DNA of 32,819 nucleotides from Streptomyces sp. JJ36 (GCF_021696945.1 NZ_JACYHE010000068.1:1-32819), one strand, 5' to 3'. Positions 1 through 9,297 are shown, counted from the first letter of the stretch. Numbers and translations: made by a program. The notes: generated by a model from the letters alone, not told the origin.

Positions 1-847
1 CCGGCGGCGCGAGCGGCCCGCCCGGACCCGCCCCGTGCCGGGGCCCGCCCGCAGAAACGGCCGGCGCCGCGGGGCGGGGCGGGCGGCGCCCGCCGGTGTC
101 GCCCAGTTCGTCCCCGCGCAGGATGGCCAGCTCCAGGCGTTGCAGCCCCGGTGAGGGGTCCACCCCGAGCTCCTCCAGCAGGTACGCCTTGATGCGCCGG
201 TACTCGGCGAGGGCCTCGGCCTGCCGTCCGGTGCGGTAGAGCGCCTCGATGAGCTGTTCGCGGAAGCGCTCGTGCCCCGGGTGGGTGCGGGTGGCGCTCC
301 AGAGTTCCGCCAGCGCCTCACCGCACCGGCCGAGGGCCAGCTCCAGGTCGCAGGCGCGTTCCACGACGCGCAGCCGTTCCTCCGTCAGCCGCGGGACCTC
401 GTCCCGGTGCAGCGCGTCGGAACGGACGTTGGCCAGCACCGGGCCCTGCCAGAGGGCGAGCGCCTCCTTCAGCGCGTACAGCTCCTTCTCCGGGTCGTCG
501 GCGAGGTCGCCGGCGGCGCGGAGCCGTTCGCGGAAGTGCAGGAGGTCGAGGGTGCCGGGCCCGGCGGTGATGCGGTAGCCGCCGGGCACCGCCTCGACGG
601 GCGCTCCGGTCACGCCGTAGCGGGTGAAGAGCCGCCGCAGCCGGAGCACGCAGGTCTGCAACGCCGAGCGGGCGGTGGCCGGCTGTTCCGCCGGACCCCA
701 GAGGGTGCGCTGCAGATGTCCGGCCGCGACCACGGAGTTCGCGTGCAGCAGCAACGTGGCCAGCAGCGTGGTGGGTTTCGCGGGACGGAGTACGACGACG
801 TCCGAACCGTCGGTGATGCTGAGCGGTCCGAGAAGCTGGAACCGCAT
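1..847 (-). CDS. SARP-family transcriptional activator (AfsR/DnrI/RedD type), 3' end beyond the window
   Basis: The minus-strand frame is open from ATG at 847 to the window edge (282 codons, no stop), so the gene is partial. It starts MRFQLLGPLSI, the usual opening of a SARP. An OmpR-type winged-helix DNA-binding domain (about residues 5-95, ending PGGYRI) is followed by a bacterial transcriptional activation domain (about 100-245) with the typical ELGVDPSPGLQRLE stretch. After about residue 250 the sequence is Pro/Gly/Ala-rich, so it may be a short SARP ending just outside, or the linker of a longer AfsR-like protein. SARPs bind heptameric direct repeats and activate secondary-metabolite genes; no biosynthetic genes are visible here. 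The start lies 5 nt after the stop of the upstream secreted-peptide gene, so the two are probably co-transcribed and translationally coupled. Confidence 0.9.
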   Translation of the reverse strand, partial: MRFQLLGPLSITDGSDVVVLRPAKPTTLLATLLLHANSVVAAGHLQRTLWGPAEQPATARSALQTCVLRLRRLFTRYGVTGAPVEAVPGGYRITAGPGTLDLLHFRERLRAAGDLADDPEKELYALKEALALWQGPVLANVRSDALHRDEVPRLTEERLRVVERACDLELALGRCGEALAELWSATRTHPGHERFREQLIEALYRTGRQAEALAEYRRIKAYLLEELGVDPSPGLQRLELAILRGDELGDTGGRRPPRPAAPAVSAGGPRHGAGPGGPLAPP

Positions 848-852
848 GGCTC

Positions 853-1140
853 CTACTGCCAGCCGTTGACGTTCTGGCAGACGGCCGCCACGAGCGCCGC
901 GTCGGTCACGGCGCAGGTGGCCTCCGCGACCTCGGTGGGGGACGCCGAGGCCAGGGTCGCGGAGGCCGGCGGAAGGTGCTGCGGCGACGGGGGCGTTGCA
1001 ACGGGGGACGCCGCCGCAGCACCGGCTGTCAGCGAGAAGAGCGCTGCCGTGAGGGCGCCGAGCGCCGCGCCGCGCCCCCGTACGGCGCGTCTGCTCGACT
1101 GCCCGGCCGTCGTGCTGGATGTGGTCGGTGCACCCATCAC
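853..1140 (-). CDS. small exported peptide upstream of the SARP gene
   Basis: A 95-residue ORF starts GTG-ATG (1140 or 1137) behind a good ribosome-binding site (GAGGGGA). It has a basic N-region (RRAVRGRG), a hydrophobic core rich in Ala/Leu, and an Ala-X-Ala-like cleavage region near residue 44, as expected for a Sec or Tat signal. The mature part would be about 50 residues: a Pro/Ser/Ala-rich stretch, then a tail with two cysteines 16 residues apart (TC...VC) ending QNVNGWQ. I do not recognise a family. It ends 5 nt before the SARP start, which suggests an operon. A signalling peptide or a small envelope protein are both possible; the function is unknown. Confidence 0.65.
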   Translation of the reverse strand: MMGAPTTSSTTAGQSSRRAVRGRGAALGALTAALFSLTAGAAAASPVATPPSPQHLPPASATLASASPTEVAEATCAVTDAALVAAVCQNVNGWQ

Positions 1141-1241
1141 TGTCCCCTCGAGCTGCTGGTTTCCGGTCCGTCGTCCGGTCCTACCGGCAGGTATGACGAT
1201 GCCAGCACGGGCGGCGCGGGGACAGGGCCAGGACTGTCAGC

Positions 1242-1261
1242 TTGCTGCACGGTGGCAGCAA
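1242..1261. promoter_or_regulatory. inverted repeat in the divergent region between the SARP operon and the GPP34 gene
   Basis: TTGCTGC and GCAGCAA form a perfect 7-bp inverted repeat around a 6-nt spacer. It lies about 100 bp upstream of the secreted-peptide gene and about 100 bp upstream of the GPP34 gene. On the minus strand GCAACAAG and GCAGCAAG recur 21 bp apart (about two helical turns), a spacing seen among SARP-type sites. An autoregulatory operator is an inference only. Confidence 0.35.
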
Positions 1262-1363
1262 CTTGTTGCCAGCGACCGGCGTCATCCGGTCGGCGGCGGG
1301 CCGTGCGGCCTGCGTCGCGGCGGTCCTCGTTTGCGGCACGCCCCGGCGGGGAGGCGGTCCGGT

Positions 1364-2032
1364 ATGACTCACGTGACTCTGGGCGAAGAGCTGGTGCTGC
1401 TGTCGCTCGACGACGACAGCGGTGCCGGGCGGGACGAGTCGAGCGTGGCCTGGGCGGTGGCCGGCGCGGTGCTGGTGGAGCTGGCCCTGGCCGGGCGGAC
1501 CGAGGTGCGCGACGACGCCGTCGTGGTGACGGACCGCTCCCCGGTCGGGGTGGGCTATCTGGACGCCGAACTGGCCCGGCTGGCCGAGCGGGAGGAGCCC
1601 CCGGCCGTCCGGAAGGTGCTGGAGCAGGCGCGGAAGGAGGCCCCGGAGGGCGCGACCCGCACCCTGGTCGAGCGCGGCCTGGTCCGGGACGAGAGCCGCA
1701 AGGTGCTGGGGTTGTTCCCGGTGCGGCGCTTCCCGGAGGCGGAGGGCTCGGTGGAGACGGAGGTACGCCGCCGGCTCGACGCCGTCGTGCGGCACGGCGC
1801 CGAGCCGGACGGCCGCACCGCCGCCCTGGTCGCGCTCCTGCACGGGGCGCGGCTGCAACGCCTCGCGTTCGGGAGCGCGGACCGGCGGCGGGTCCAGGAG
1901 CGGATGAAGGAGATCGCGGAGGGGCAGGGGGTGCCGGCCGCGGTGCGCAAGGCCGTGGACCACGCCCAGGCGGTGCTGACGGTGGTGGCGACCACGGCCG
2001 CCACCACCGGCGCCCTCGCCGCCGAAGGCTGA
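1364..2032 (+). CDS. GPP34 (Golgi phosphoprotein 3-like) family protein
   Basis: The product has 222 residues, starting MTHVTLGEELVLLSLDD. ATG 1364 has a GAGG ribosome-binding site about 9 nt upstream; longer in-frame extensions cross the divergent promoter region and are not credible. The pattern of LGEEL.LL.LDD at the N-terminus, WAVAGAVLVELALAGR, a DRSPVGVGYLD loop, and a C-terminal half with ALVALLHGARLQRL fits the GPP34 fold. In eukaryotes that fold binds PI4P at the Golgi. Streptomyces carry several copies of uncertain role, proposed to be peripheral membrane proteins. No signal peptide or membrane segment is visible. It is transcribed alone, divergent from the SARP operon and convergent with the Roadblock cluster. 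Confidence 0.85.
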   Translation: MTHVTLGEELVLLSLDDDSGAGRDESSVAWAVAGAVLVELALAGRTEVRDDAVVVTDRSPVGVGYLDAELARLAEREEPPAVRKVLEQARKEAPEGATRTLVERGLVRDESRKVLGLFPVRRFPEAEGSVETEVRRRLDAVVRHGAEPDGRTAALVALLHGARLQRLAFGSADRRRVQERMKEIAEGQGVPAAVRKAVDHAQAVLTVVATTAATTGALAAEG

Positions 2033-2372
2033 CCCGCCCGGCACCGGAGCACCGCTCCCGCACCCGGACTGCCGGCCCGGCCGCGCTCGGGGCCGGCCGG
2101 GTCGGCGGGACACCGGCTTCGTCCCGCCCGGCCGCGCTCCGGGACCGGCGGGACACCGGGCGCCGTCACCGAGGCCGTCACGCACCGGGCCCGCCGCCGG
2201 GCACACCGGCACGGGCCGCGCGCCGGCCGTCCGCGGCACGGAGTCGCCGGCTGCGGAGGGCAGCCCGCCACGGAGCCCCAGGAGACCACGGCGCCGCGGG
2301 GCGCCACGGCGCGTGCCGGGCCGTGCGCCGAGGTCACCGCGGGAACCGCACGGGCCCCGCGACCCGCAGGGT
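2033..2372. other. convergent intergenic region with an imperfect direct repeat and a hairpin
   Basis: This 340-bp GC-rich gap lies between convergent genes. CCCGGCCGCGCTC occurs at 2076-2088 and 2127-2139, each followed by a GGCGGGACACCGG block (near 2104 and 2147), so about 45-50 bp is imperfectly duplicated. GGCGCC-GCGG-GGCGCC at 2290-2305 is a possible terminator for the minus-strand cluster. No credible gene is seen. Confidence 0.5.
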
Positions 2373-2747
2373 TCAGACCTCCAGCGCGTCCTCGATCCGG
2401 GCGAGCTGACGGCGTGCCATCGCCAGGTTGGCGCGGGTCTTGTCGAGCGCGAGGTAGAGGAAGAGGCCGGTGTTGTCCCGGCCCTTCATCAGCCGGATGA
2501 GGTGGTACTGGCCGCCGAGGGTGATGAGGATGTCCTCGATGGTGTCCTTCAGGCCGAGCTGTTCCATGGTGCGCATCTTGGCGCGCACCACGTCGGTGTT
2601 GCCCGCGGAGGCGACCGACAGGTCGAGCTCCTTGCCGCCGCCGAGGTGGCCGAGGGCCATGCCGCTGGTGTAGTCGACGAGGGCCACGCCGATGGCGCCG
2701 TCGATGGAGGTCATCGCCTCCTTGAGGGCGGTCTCCGTGTTGGCCAT
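2373..2747 (-). CDS. Roadblock/LC7-like protein (short form)
   Basis: The product has 124 residues, starting MANTETALKEAM with ATG at 2747. The alpha/beta pattern (IDGAIGVALVDYTSGMALGHLGG, later IEDILITLGGQYHLIRL and GLFLYLALDK) fits a Roadblock/LC7-type dimeric scaffold. The protein is paralogous to the first gene of the cluster (4076-4540): both end with a .F(L).L.LD....NLAMAR block. Such proteins usually act with a Ras-like GTPase of the MglA or CvnD type, but none is present here. It is the last of four genes read leftwards, 26 bp after the MglB-like gene. The exact biochemical role is unknown. Confidence 0.75.
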   Translation of the reverse strand: MANTETALKEAMTSIDGAIGVALVDYTSGMALGHLGGGKELDLSVASAGNTDVVRAKMRTMEQLGLKDTIEDILITLGGQYHLIRLMKGRDNTGLFLYLALDKTRANLAMARRQLARIEDALEV

Positions 2748-2773
2748 GGGTGAAGCACTTCCTTCCGTTTCTT

Positions 2774-3172
2774 TCAGGAGCGGGCGTGGTCGGGCCGCGC
2801 GAGGGCGCGGTCGACCAGGTCCCCGATGTGTGCGGAGGCCCGGCGGGCCTCCAGATGCAGCCGGCCCACGCTGGTGTCCGGGCCGGCGAGCACGGTCAGC
2901 ACGGCCGTCGCCCCCGCCGCGTAGGTGGCCACGCAGCCCTCCTCGCCCTGCACCAGCAGTTCGCGGAAGGCGCCGCGCGCGGTGGCCTCGGTCAGCCGCT
3001 GTCCGACCCCGAGGGCCGCGGCGGTCAGGGCCGCCACGGGTTCCGCCTCCACCGGCGCCGCGTCCTGCGCCAGCACCAGCCCGTCGGAGGTGGCCGCCAG
3101 GGCGCCGGTGAGGCCGGGCACCCGGGCCCGCAACCGGTGCAGTTCCTCCAGCACTTCGGTCTCCACGGCCAT
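2774..3172 (-). CDS. MglB-like Roadblock/LC7 domain protein
   Basis: From ATG 3172 the product has 132 residues (MAVETEVLEELHRLRARVPG). It shows the classic Roadblock layout: helix, VPGLTGALAATSDGLVLAQD strand-turn-strand, a central helix (ALTAAALGVGQRL), a second beta hairpin, and a C-terminal helix. The start is supported by AGGAG 7 nt upstream. An in-frame ATG at 3214 would add 14 basic residues and overlaps the stop of a tiny upstream ORF (ATGA), so it cannot be excluded. Roadblock proteins commonly serve as GTPase-activating or scaffold subunits for small GTPases; the partner is not encoded nearby. It is the third annotated gene of the cluster. Confidence 0.8.
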   Translation of the reverse strand: MAVETEVLEELHRLRARVPGLTGALAATSDGLVLAQDAAPVEAEPVAALTAAALGVGQRLTEATARGAFRELLVQGEEGCVATYAAGATAVLTVLAGPDTSVGRLHLEARRASAHIGDLVDRALARPDHARS

Positions 3173-3210
3173 GAGCTGTCTCCTCTCGGCGCGCTGTTTC
3201 AGGACACGTC

Positions 3211-3321
3211 TCATGACGCGGAGGCGACGGTCGCCTCGGGCAGGGGCGCCCCGGGAACGGCGGGCGCCGCGGAACCGGCGGCCGTCCCCGGGGCGGCGGG
3301 GGCGGCGGTCCGGGCGGTCAC
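3211..3321 (-). CDS. possible 36-residue Ala/Pro-rich linking ORF
   Basis: GTG at 3321 overlaps the stop of the DUF4388-like gene (GTGA). The TGA at 3211 overlaps an ATG at 3214 that is in frame with the MglB-like gene (ATGA). The predicted peptide (VTARTAAPAAPG...) is low-complexity Ala/Pro/Gly with no recognisable fold. The two stop/start overlaps suggest a translational relay filling the 145-nt gap, but such short ORFs arise easily at this GC content. Confidence 0.25.
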   Translation of the reverse strand: MTARTAAPAAPGTAAGSAAPAVPGAPLPEATVASAS

Positions 3322-4079
3322 AGGGCCTCCAGGGCGTCGCGAAGCCGGCGGAGCAGTGCGGTGTCCGGGTCGGGGCACACCCCGGCCACCCAGGAGGGCA
3401 CCGGCGGATGTCCGTACGGCCCCGGCACGGGCGGCGTCTCGACGAGCCCGGCGGCGGCAAGACGGCGTACGTCGATCAGGGTGTGGAAGGCCGGGCGGCC
3501 GAGCAGCCGGGCGATGTCCACGGGGCGCCGGGCGCCGTCGGCGAGGGCGAGCACCGCGCGCTGCCGCGGGGTGGGCGGGGCCGCGTGGGCGGGGTCGCGG
3601 CGTACCAGCGGGGCGTCGTCGACCTGGTCGTACGGCCAGACTCCGGCCAGCAGCTCCCGGCGCCGGCGGGTCTCGCGGACGACGGCCGGCGCGGGCACCC
3701 GGCGCACCGGGCCGAGCCAGTGGGCGACGCCGTGGCGGAAGCGGCGCGGGCCGGCGGCGGGGGCGAGGGCGAAGTAGGCGGCGTCGTGGAGGGCGCCGAG
3801 GTGGCAGATCTCCAGCTCTCCGGGGGCCAGCCGGCCCGTCTCCACGAGGTGGCGGCCGACCCGGCGCTGGGCGCCGGCCTGGTCGACCGCTTCCCGCCAG
3901 CCTTCGGCGGGGAGGCGTCCGGGGGTGACGAGCAGGGTCTCCAGGCCCGGGGAGGCGGGGCTCTCGGCGTGCACGACGTGGCCGTCGTGGAGGTAGAGGG
4001 TGCCGGTGTCGCTGAGCAGGGCTCCGGTGGCGCGTTCGTCGGCGAGACGCAGGAGCAGGGGGAAGTCGGCGGCGGTCAT
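3318..4079 (-). CDS. DUF4388-like protein with C-terminal winged-helix-like region
   Basis: From ATG 4079 the product has 253 residues. That ATG overlaps the stop of the preceding Roadblock-like gene (ATGA), indicating translational coupling; the longer open frame upstream is a shadow. The N-terminus (MTAADFPLLLRLADERATGALL, then GTLYLHDGHVVHAESP) follows the DUF4388 pattern: a small domain where a short beta sheet presents a ligand or partner surface, common beside Roadblock and response-regulator proteins. Residues 170-225 (TPRQRAVLALADGARRPVDI, then a DVRRLAAAGLVE helix) look like a winged helix. It may be a scaffold or DNA-binding output of the cluster; that role is inferred. Confidence 0.7.
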   Translation of the reverse strand: MTAADFPLLLRLADERATGALLSDTGTLYLHDGHVVHAESPASPGLETLLVTPGRLPAEGWREAVDQAGAQRRVGRHLVETGRLAPGELEICHLGALHDAAYFALAPAAGPRRFRHGVAHWLGPVRRVPAPAVVRETRRRRELLAGVWPYDQVDDAPLVRRDPAHAAPPTPRQRAVLALADGARRPVDIARLLGRPAFHTLIDVRRLAAAGLVETPPVPGPYGHPPVPSWVAGVCPDPDTALLRRLRDALEAL

Positions 4080-4540
4080 GCGAGGGTGAGCCGCTCCGAG
4101 AGGTCCCGCAGTCTCAGCCGGGCCATGGCGAGGTTGCCCTCGCCGCGGTCGAGCCAGAGGTGGAGGAAGACGCCGCTGTCGAAGGCGGTGTCGACGTAGC
4201 GGAGCACGTGGTAGCAGGTGCGGGTGGCGACGATGACGTCCTCGACGGGGCCGGGCGCGGCGCCGGGCGCGCCGGCCCCGCCGGGTAACCCGCCGGGTGA
4301 CCCGGACGCTCCGGACTCCGCGAAGGCTGCCGGGTCGCCGGGGCCGGTGGGGGCGAAGGACGGGTGCTCGGCGGCCATCCGGGCCAGCTCGGCCGTCTCG
4401 GCGGCGGTCCGCTCCGGGTCGTCGCCGGGGGCGCGGCCGATGGTGCCGAGGGAGAGCCCGCTGGTCCACTCCACCACGGAGGCACCGCGCGCGCCGGGCA
4501 GCGCCATGGCTTCGAACAGACACTCGTCGATTCCGGGCAC
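4076..4540 (-). CDS. Roadblock/LC7-like protein (long form), first gene of the cluster
   Basis: Start GTG 4540 (VPGIDECLFEAMALPGARG) has a strong GGGGAGAGG site just upstream; the upstream in-frame extension crosses the promoter region. The 154-residue product aligns with the short paralogue at 2373-2747: ARGASVVEWTSGLSLGTIG at the front and CYHVLRYVDTAFDSGVFLHL plus NLAMARLRLRDL at the end. It differs by an insertion of about 35 Pro/Gly/Ser/Ala-rich residues in the middle. It probably forms homo- or heterodimers with the other Roadblock proteins (family knowledge). Its stop overlaps the DUF4388-like start. Confidence 0.75.
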   Translation of the reverse strand: MPGIDECLFEAMALPGARGASVVEWTSGLSLGTIGRAPGDDPERTAAETAELARMAAEHPSFAPTGPGDPAAFAESGASGSPGGLPGGAGAPGAAPGPVEDVIVATRTCYHVLRYVDTAFDSGVFLHLWLDRGEGNLAMARLRLRDLSERLTLA

Positions 4541-4859
4541 ACCTCTCCCCTTCGGCCGGGACTGCAGGACGAACAGCCGTGCGGGAGGTACCGCACGTGT
4601 GACGGTGAGCCTACGGTACGTATTCTCCGATCGGATGAAATCCACAAACTTCGCCCGCGGGCAGCGACGGTGACGTAGTGTCGGTCCGGCATATGCCTTC
4701 GGCCGGGTGCCCACCGCACCTGCCCTGCGGGGGGTGCCCGCGCACACCGGCGGCCCCGCCGCGGTGTGCGACGGGGCCGCCGGAGAGAAGGACCGGGGAG
4801 CACCCGGAGAACGCGACGGGCCGGGGCACCACCGGCACCGCGGCGCCGGGCCGGCCCGG
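4541..4859. promoter_or_regulatory. upstream region of the Roadblock cluster
   Basis: This 319-bp gap holds the presumed promoter of the minus-strand cluster. Its 4600-4680 part is the most AT-rich stretch nearby. GTGCGG and CCGCAC form a perfect 6-bp inverted repeat at 4579-4596, inside the likely leader. No clear -35/-10 pair can be assigned. The part from 4700 to 4859 is featureless GC-rich sequence downstream of hspR. Confidence 0.4.
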
Positions 4860-4877
4860 GCCGGGCTTGCGCCCGGC
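4860..4877 (-). terminator. hairpin at the end of the chaperone operon
   Basis: GCCGGGC and GCCCGGC pair around a TTGC loop, directly at the hspR stop codon. No U-tract follows, which is usual in Streptomyces. Confidence 0.5.
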
Positions 4878-5350
4878 TAGCGGCGTCTGCGGCGCTCCGG
4901 CCGCCAGACCACCAGCGCGCTGGACTGCTGCACGTCGCTGTACGGCACCAGGTCACGCCGGTAGGAGGCGTGCACCTGCGCCTCGCGCTGCCGCATGGCG
5001 ACGGCCGCGCCCTCCACCGCGTGCTGGAGCTCGACGACCCGGGCCTGCAACGCGGCGACCTGGTTCTCCAGTTCGATGATGCGCTTGATGCCCGCGAGGT
5101 TGATGCCCTCGTCCTGGCTGAGCTGCTGCACCTGGCGGAGCAGCGCGATGTCCCGCGCCGAGTAGCGCCGCCCGCGGCCGGCCGTGCGGTCCGGGGAGAC
5201 CAGGCCGAGCCGGTCGTACTGCCGCAGGGTCTGCGGATGCAGGCCGGAGAGCTGCGCGGCCACCGAGATGACGTAGACCGGTGAGTCGTCCGTCAGCTCG
5301 TACGGCTGGTCTCCTCCGAAACGCTGGCGGTTCCCGCCCCGGCCCGGCAT
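4877..5350 (-). CDS. hspR: heat shock repressor HspR (MerR family)
   Basis: The product has 157 residues, starting MPGRGGNRQRF at ATG 5350, one nucleotide after the dnaJ stop, with GGGAG 6 nt upstream. A MerR-type helix-turn-helix (about 25-92) contains YVISVAAQLSGLHPQTLRQY and the wing GRGRRYSARDI. A coiled coil (about 93-125) has regularly spaced Leu/Val. The tail is arginine-rich. HspR binds HAIR inverted repeats and represses its own operon, with DnaK as co-repressor (established in Streptomyces). The operator is present upstream of dnaK (9188-9208), so the autoregulatory loop is complete in this window. Confidence 0.97.
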   Translation of the reverse strand: MPGRGGNRQRFGGDQPYELTDDSPVYVISVAAQLSGLHPQTLRQYDRLGLVSPDRTAGRGRRYSARDIALLRQVQQLSQDEGINLAGIKRIIELENQVAALQARVVELQHAVEGAAVAMRQREAQVHASYRRDLVPYSDVQQSSALVVWRPERRRRR

Positions 5351-5351
5351 C

Positions 5352-6536
5352 TCATTCTCCCTTCGCCGCCTGGAAGAGCGCCGCCCGCGGGTCCTGGCCC
5401 GAGGTGGCGTCACGGAACGACTCCAGCAGGTCCCGCGCCTTGTCGCTGAGCTCCTTCGGCACGGACACCTCGATGGTGACGAGCAGGTCGCCGCGGGTGC
5501 CGTCCTTGCGCACCGCGCCCTTGCCGCGGGCGCGCATCGTACGCCCACTGGGAGTGCCGGCGGGGACCTTCAGCGTGACCGGCGGCCCGCCGAGGGTCGG
5601 CACCCGGATCTCACCGCCGAGCGCCGCCTCCGTGAAGGTGACCGGCACCGTGACGGTGAGGTTGTCGCCCCGGCGCCCGAAGACGGGGTGCGGGTCGACG
5701 TGCACCACGACGTAGAGGTCGCCGTTGGGCCCGCCGCGCTCCCCCGGGGCGCCCTTGCCGCGCAGCCGGATGCGCTGCCCGTCGGAGACGCCGGCCGGGA
5801 TGCGCACCTGCATCGTGCGCGAGGACGTCGCCCGCCCGCTGCCCTTGCAGGTCTCGCACGGGTCCTGCGCGATCAGGCCGCGGCCCCGGCAGTCCACGCA
5901 CGGGTCGGTCAGCGAGAAGCCGCCGCCCGCCCCGCGGCTGACCTGCCCCGTCCCGACGCAGGTCGGGCAGACCCGCGGCGAGCCGTGCTTGTCGCCGGTG
6001 CCGGAGCAGGCCTTGCAGGCGGCCGAGGAGGACATCCGCAGCGGCACCGTGGCGCCGTCCACGGCCTCGGTGAAGCTCAGCGTCACCTCGGACTCGACGT
6101 CCTGGCCCCGGCGCGGCTGGGTACGGGTGCCGGCGCCGCCGCGGCCGAAGAGGCCTCCGAAGACGTCGCCCAGACCGCCGCCGAAGCCGCCGGCCGGGCC
6201 GCCGCCGGGCCCGCCCTGGGGGCCCCCGAAGAGGTCGCCCAGGTCGAACTGGAAGGAGCCGCCGCCCGCTCCGGGACCGGGGCGGAAGCCGCCGCCGTTC
6301 CCGAAGAGGGCGCGCGCCTCGTCGTACTCCTTGCGGCGCTTGGGGTCGCCCAGCACGTCGTACGCCTCGGAGGCGTCCTTGAAACGCTCCTCGGCGGCGG
6401 CGTCACCGCGGTTGGCGTCCGGGTGGTTCTCCCGGGCCAGCTTCCGGTAGGCCTTCTTGATCTCGGCCTCGGTGGCGTCCTTCGGGACGCCGAGGACCTT
6501 GTAGTAGTCCTTCTCGATGAAGTCCTTGGTGCTCAT
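5352..6536 (-). CDS. dnaJ: molecular chaperone DnaJ (type I Hsp40)
   Basis: The product has 394 residues. The J-domain occupies about residues 8-75 with the HPD motif at 38-40, which stimulates DnaK ATPase. A Gly/Phe-rich region (about 80-140) follows. Four zinc-binding CxxCxGxG repeats start near residues 174, 190, 213 and 227, and then come the C-terminal substrate-binding domains. This is a complete type I DnaJ. The start ATG 6536 has GGAGG upstream. Third gene of dnaK-grpE-dnaJ-hspR, it is read with hspR, whose ATG begins one base after its stop. Confidence 0.97.
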   Translation of the reverse strand: MSTKDFIEKDYYKVLGVPKDATEAEIKKAYRKLARENHPDANRGDAAAEERFKDASEAYDVLGDPKRRKEYDEARALFGNGGGFRPGPGAGGGSFQFDLGDLFGGPQGGPGGGPAGGFGGGLGDVFGGLFGRGGAGTRTQPRRGQDVESEVTLSFTEAVDGATVPLRMSSSAACKACSGTGDKHGSPRVCPTCVGTGQVSRGAGGGFSLTDPCVDCRGRGLIAQDPCETCKGSGRATSSRTMQVRIPAGVSDGQRIRLRGKGAPGERGGPNGDLYVVVHVDPHPVFGRRGDNLTVTVPVTFTEAALGGEIRVPTLGGPPVTLKVPAGTPSGRTMRARGKGAVRKDGTRGDLLVTIEVSVPKELSDKARDLLESFRDATSGQDPRAALFQAAKGE

Positions 6537-6584
6537 CCCCGACGTCCCTCCTTCCGTGCCTGCCCGTCGTCCGCCCGGCGCGCG

Positions 6585-7285
6585 TCAGCCCTCGTCCGGG
6601 GCACCGTTGCCCTCGTCGTCCGCGGCCTCCTCGCCGCCGGAGGCGGCCGTCGGCTGCGTGCCCGGCTGGGGCTCGGCCACGCCGACCCGCGCGGGCCGGA
6701 TGGTCCGTTCGCCGATGCGATACCCGGGCTGGAGGATCTGCACGCACGTCGTCTCGGTGACGTCCGGCGAGTACGAGTGCATCAGCGCCTCGTGCACCGT
6801 CGGATCGAACGGCTCGCCCTCCTTGCCGAACTGCATCAGGCCCATCTTCGCCGCGACCGTCTCCAGCGACTCGGCGACGGACTTGAAGCCGCCCACCAGC
6901 TCGCCGTGGTCCCGGGCGCGGCCGATGTCGTCCAGCACCGGCAGCAGCTCCGTCAGGAGGTTCGCCACGGCGACCTCCTTGACGGCGACCCGGTCCCGCT
7001 CGACCCGGCGGCGGTAGTTCTGGAACTCCGCCTGGAGCCGCTGCAGGTCCTGGGTGCGCTCGTGCAGCGCGGTGCGGGTCTGGTCGAGCTGCGCGCGCAG
7101 CGCGGTCGCCTCGTCGGCGCCCGCGCCGAGCGGCTGCTCCTCGCCGGCTTCCCCGGCCTGGCCCGCCGGGCCCGGGGCCTCCGTGGAGGCGCCGGACCCG
7201 GCGGCCGCTGCCGCGTCGTCAGGCAGATCCTGTGCGGCGTCGGCGGGGACGTCGGGCTCCTGTGCGAAACCCGGGGTCTCCTCCG

Positions 7286-7289
<4 letters not shown>
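6585..7289 (-). CDS. grpE: nucleotide exchange factor GrpE
   Basis: The product has 234 residues. An acidic, Ala/Gly-rich disordered N-terminus (1-60) is followed by a long coiled coil (LRAQLDQTRTALHERTQ onward). The conserved GrpE core contains FQNYRRRVERDR and, near the C-terminus, a beta region with EPFDPTVHEALM and YRIGERTIRPARV. It forms a dimer that releases ADP from DnaK. The start is a GTG at 7289 that overlaps the dnaK stop (GTGA), so translation is coupled. The long acidic tails are typical of actinomycete GrpE. Confidence 0.97.
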
Positions 7290-9166
<1,877 letters not shown>

Positions 9167-9187
9167 TTCAGGTTCCTCCGACTGAAG

Positions 9188-9208
9188 CTTGAGTGGATCT
9201 GACTCAAG
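9188..9208. promoter_or_regulatory. HAIR operator 1 (HspR-binding inverted repeat), perfect
   Basis: CTTGAGT-N7-ACTCAAG is an exact match to the known HspR-associated inverted repeat. It lies between the dnaK start and the putative promoter, covering the expected transcription start. Confidence 0.95.
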
Positions 9209-9229
9209 AGTGCATGAACCCCTCCAGCC

Positions 9230-9235
9230 TGTCAA
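9230..9235 (-). promoter_or_regulatory. -35 element of the dnaK promoter
   Basis: A consensus TTGACA reads towards dnaK. The -10 at 17-bp spacing would be CACTCT (9212-9207), a poor match that abuts HAIR 1. The element is flanked by the two HAIR sites. Confidence 0.65.
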
Positions 9236-9239
9236 AAGC

Positions 9240-9260
9240 CCTGAGCGCACCAGACTCAAG
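9240..9260. promoter_or_regulatory. HAIR operator 2, degenerate
   Basis: The right half ACTCAAG is perfect, while the left half CCTGAGC matches 5 of 7 positions of CTTGAGT, with the required 7-nt spacer. It is placed upstream of the -35, so HspR could bracket the promoter. Confidence 0.7.
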
Positions 9261-9297
9261 TCTTATGCGGCCTTTACTCGCACGGAGCCGGTACGAC

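Noticed and set aside
2373..4540. Conservon (cvn) operon
   Set aside because: No histidine kinase, DUF742 or GTPase gene; only Roadblock-type and DUF4388-like genes are present.
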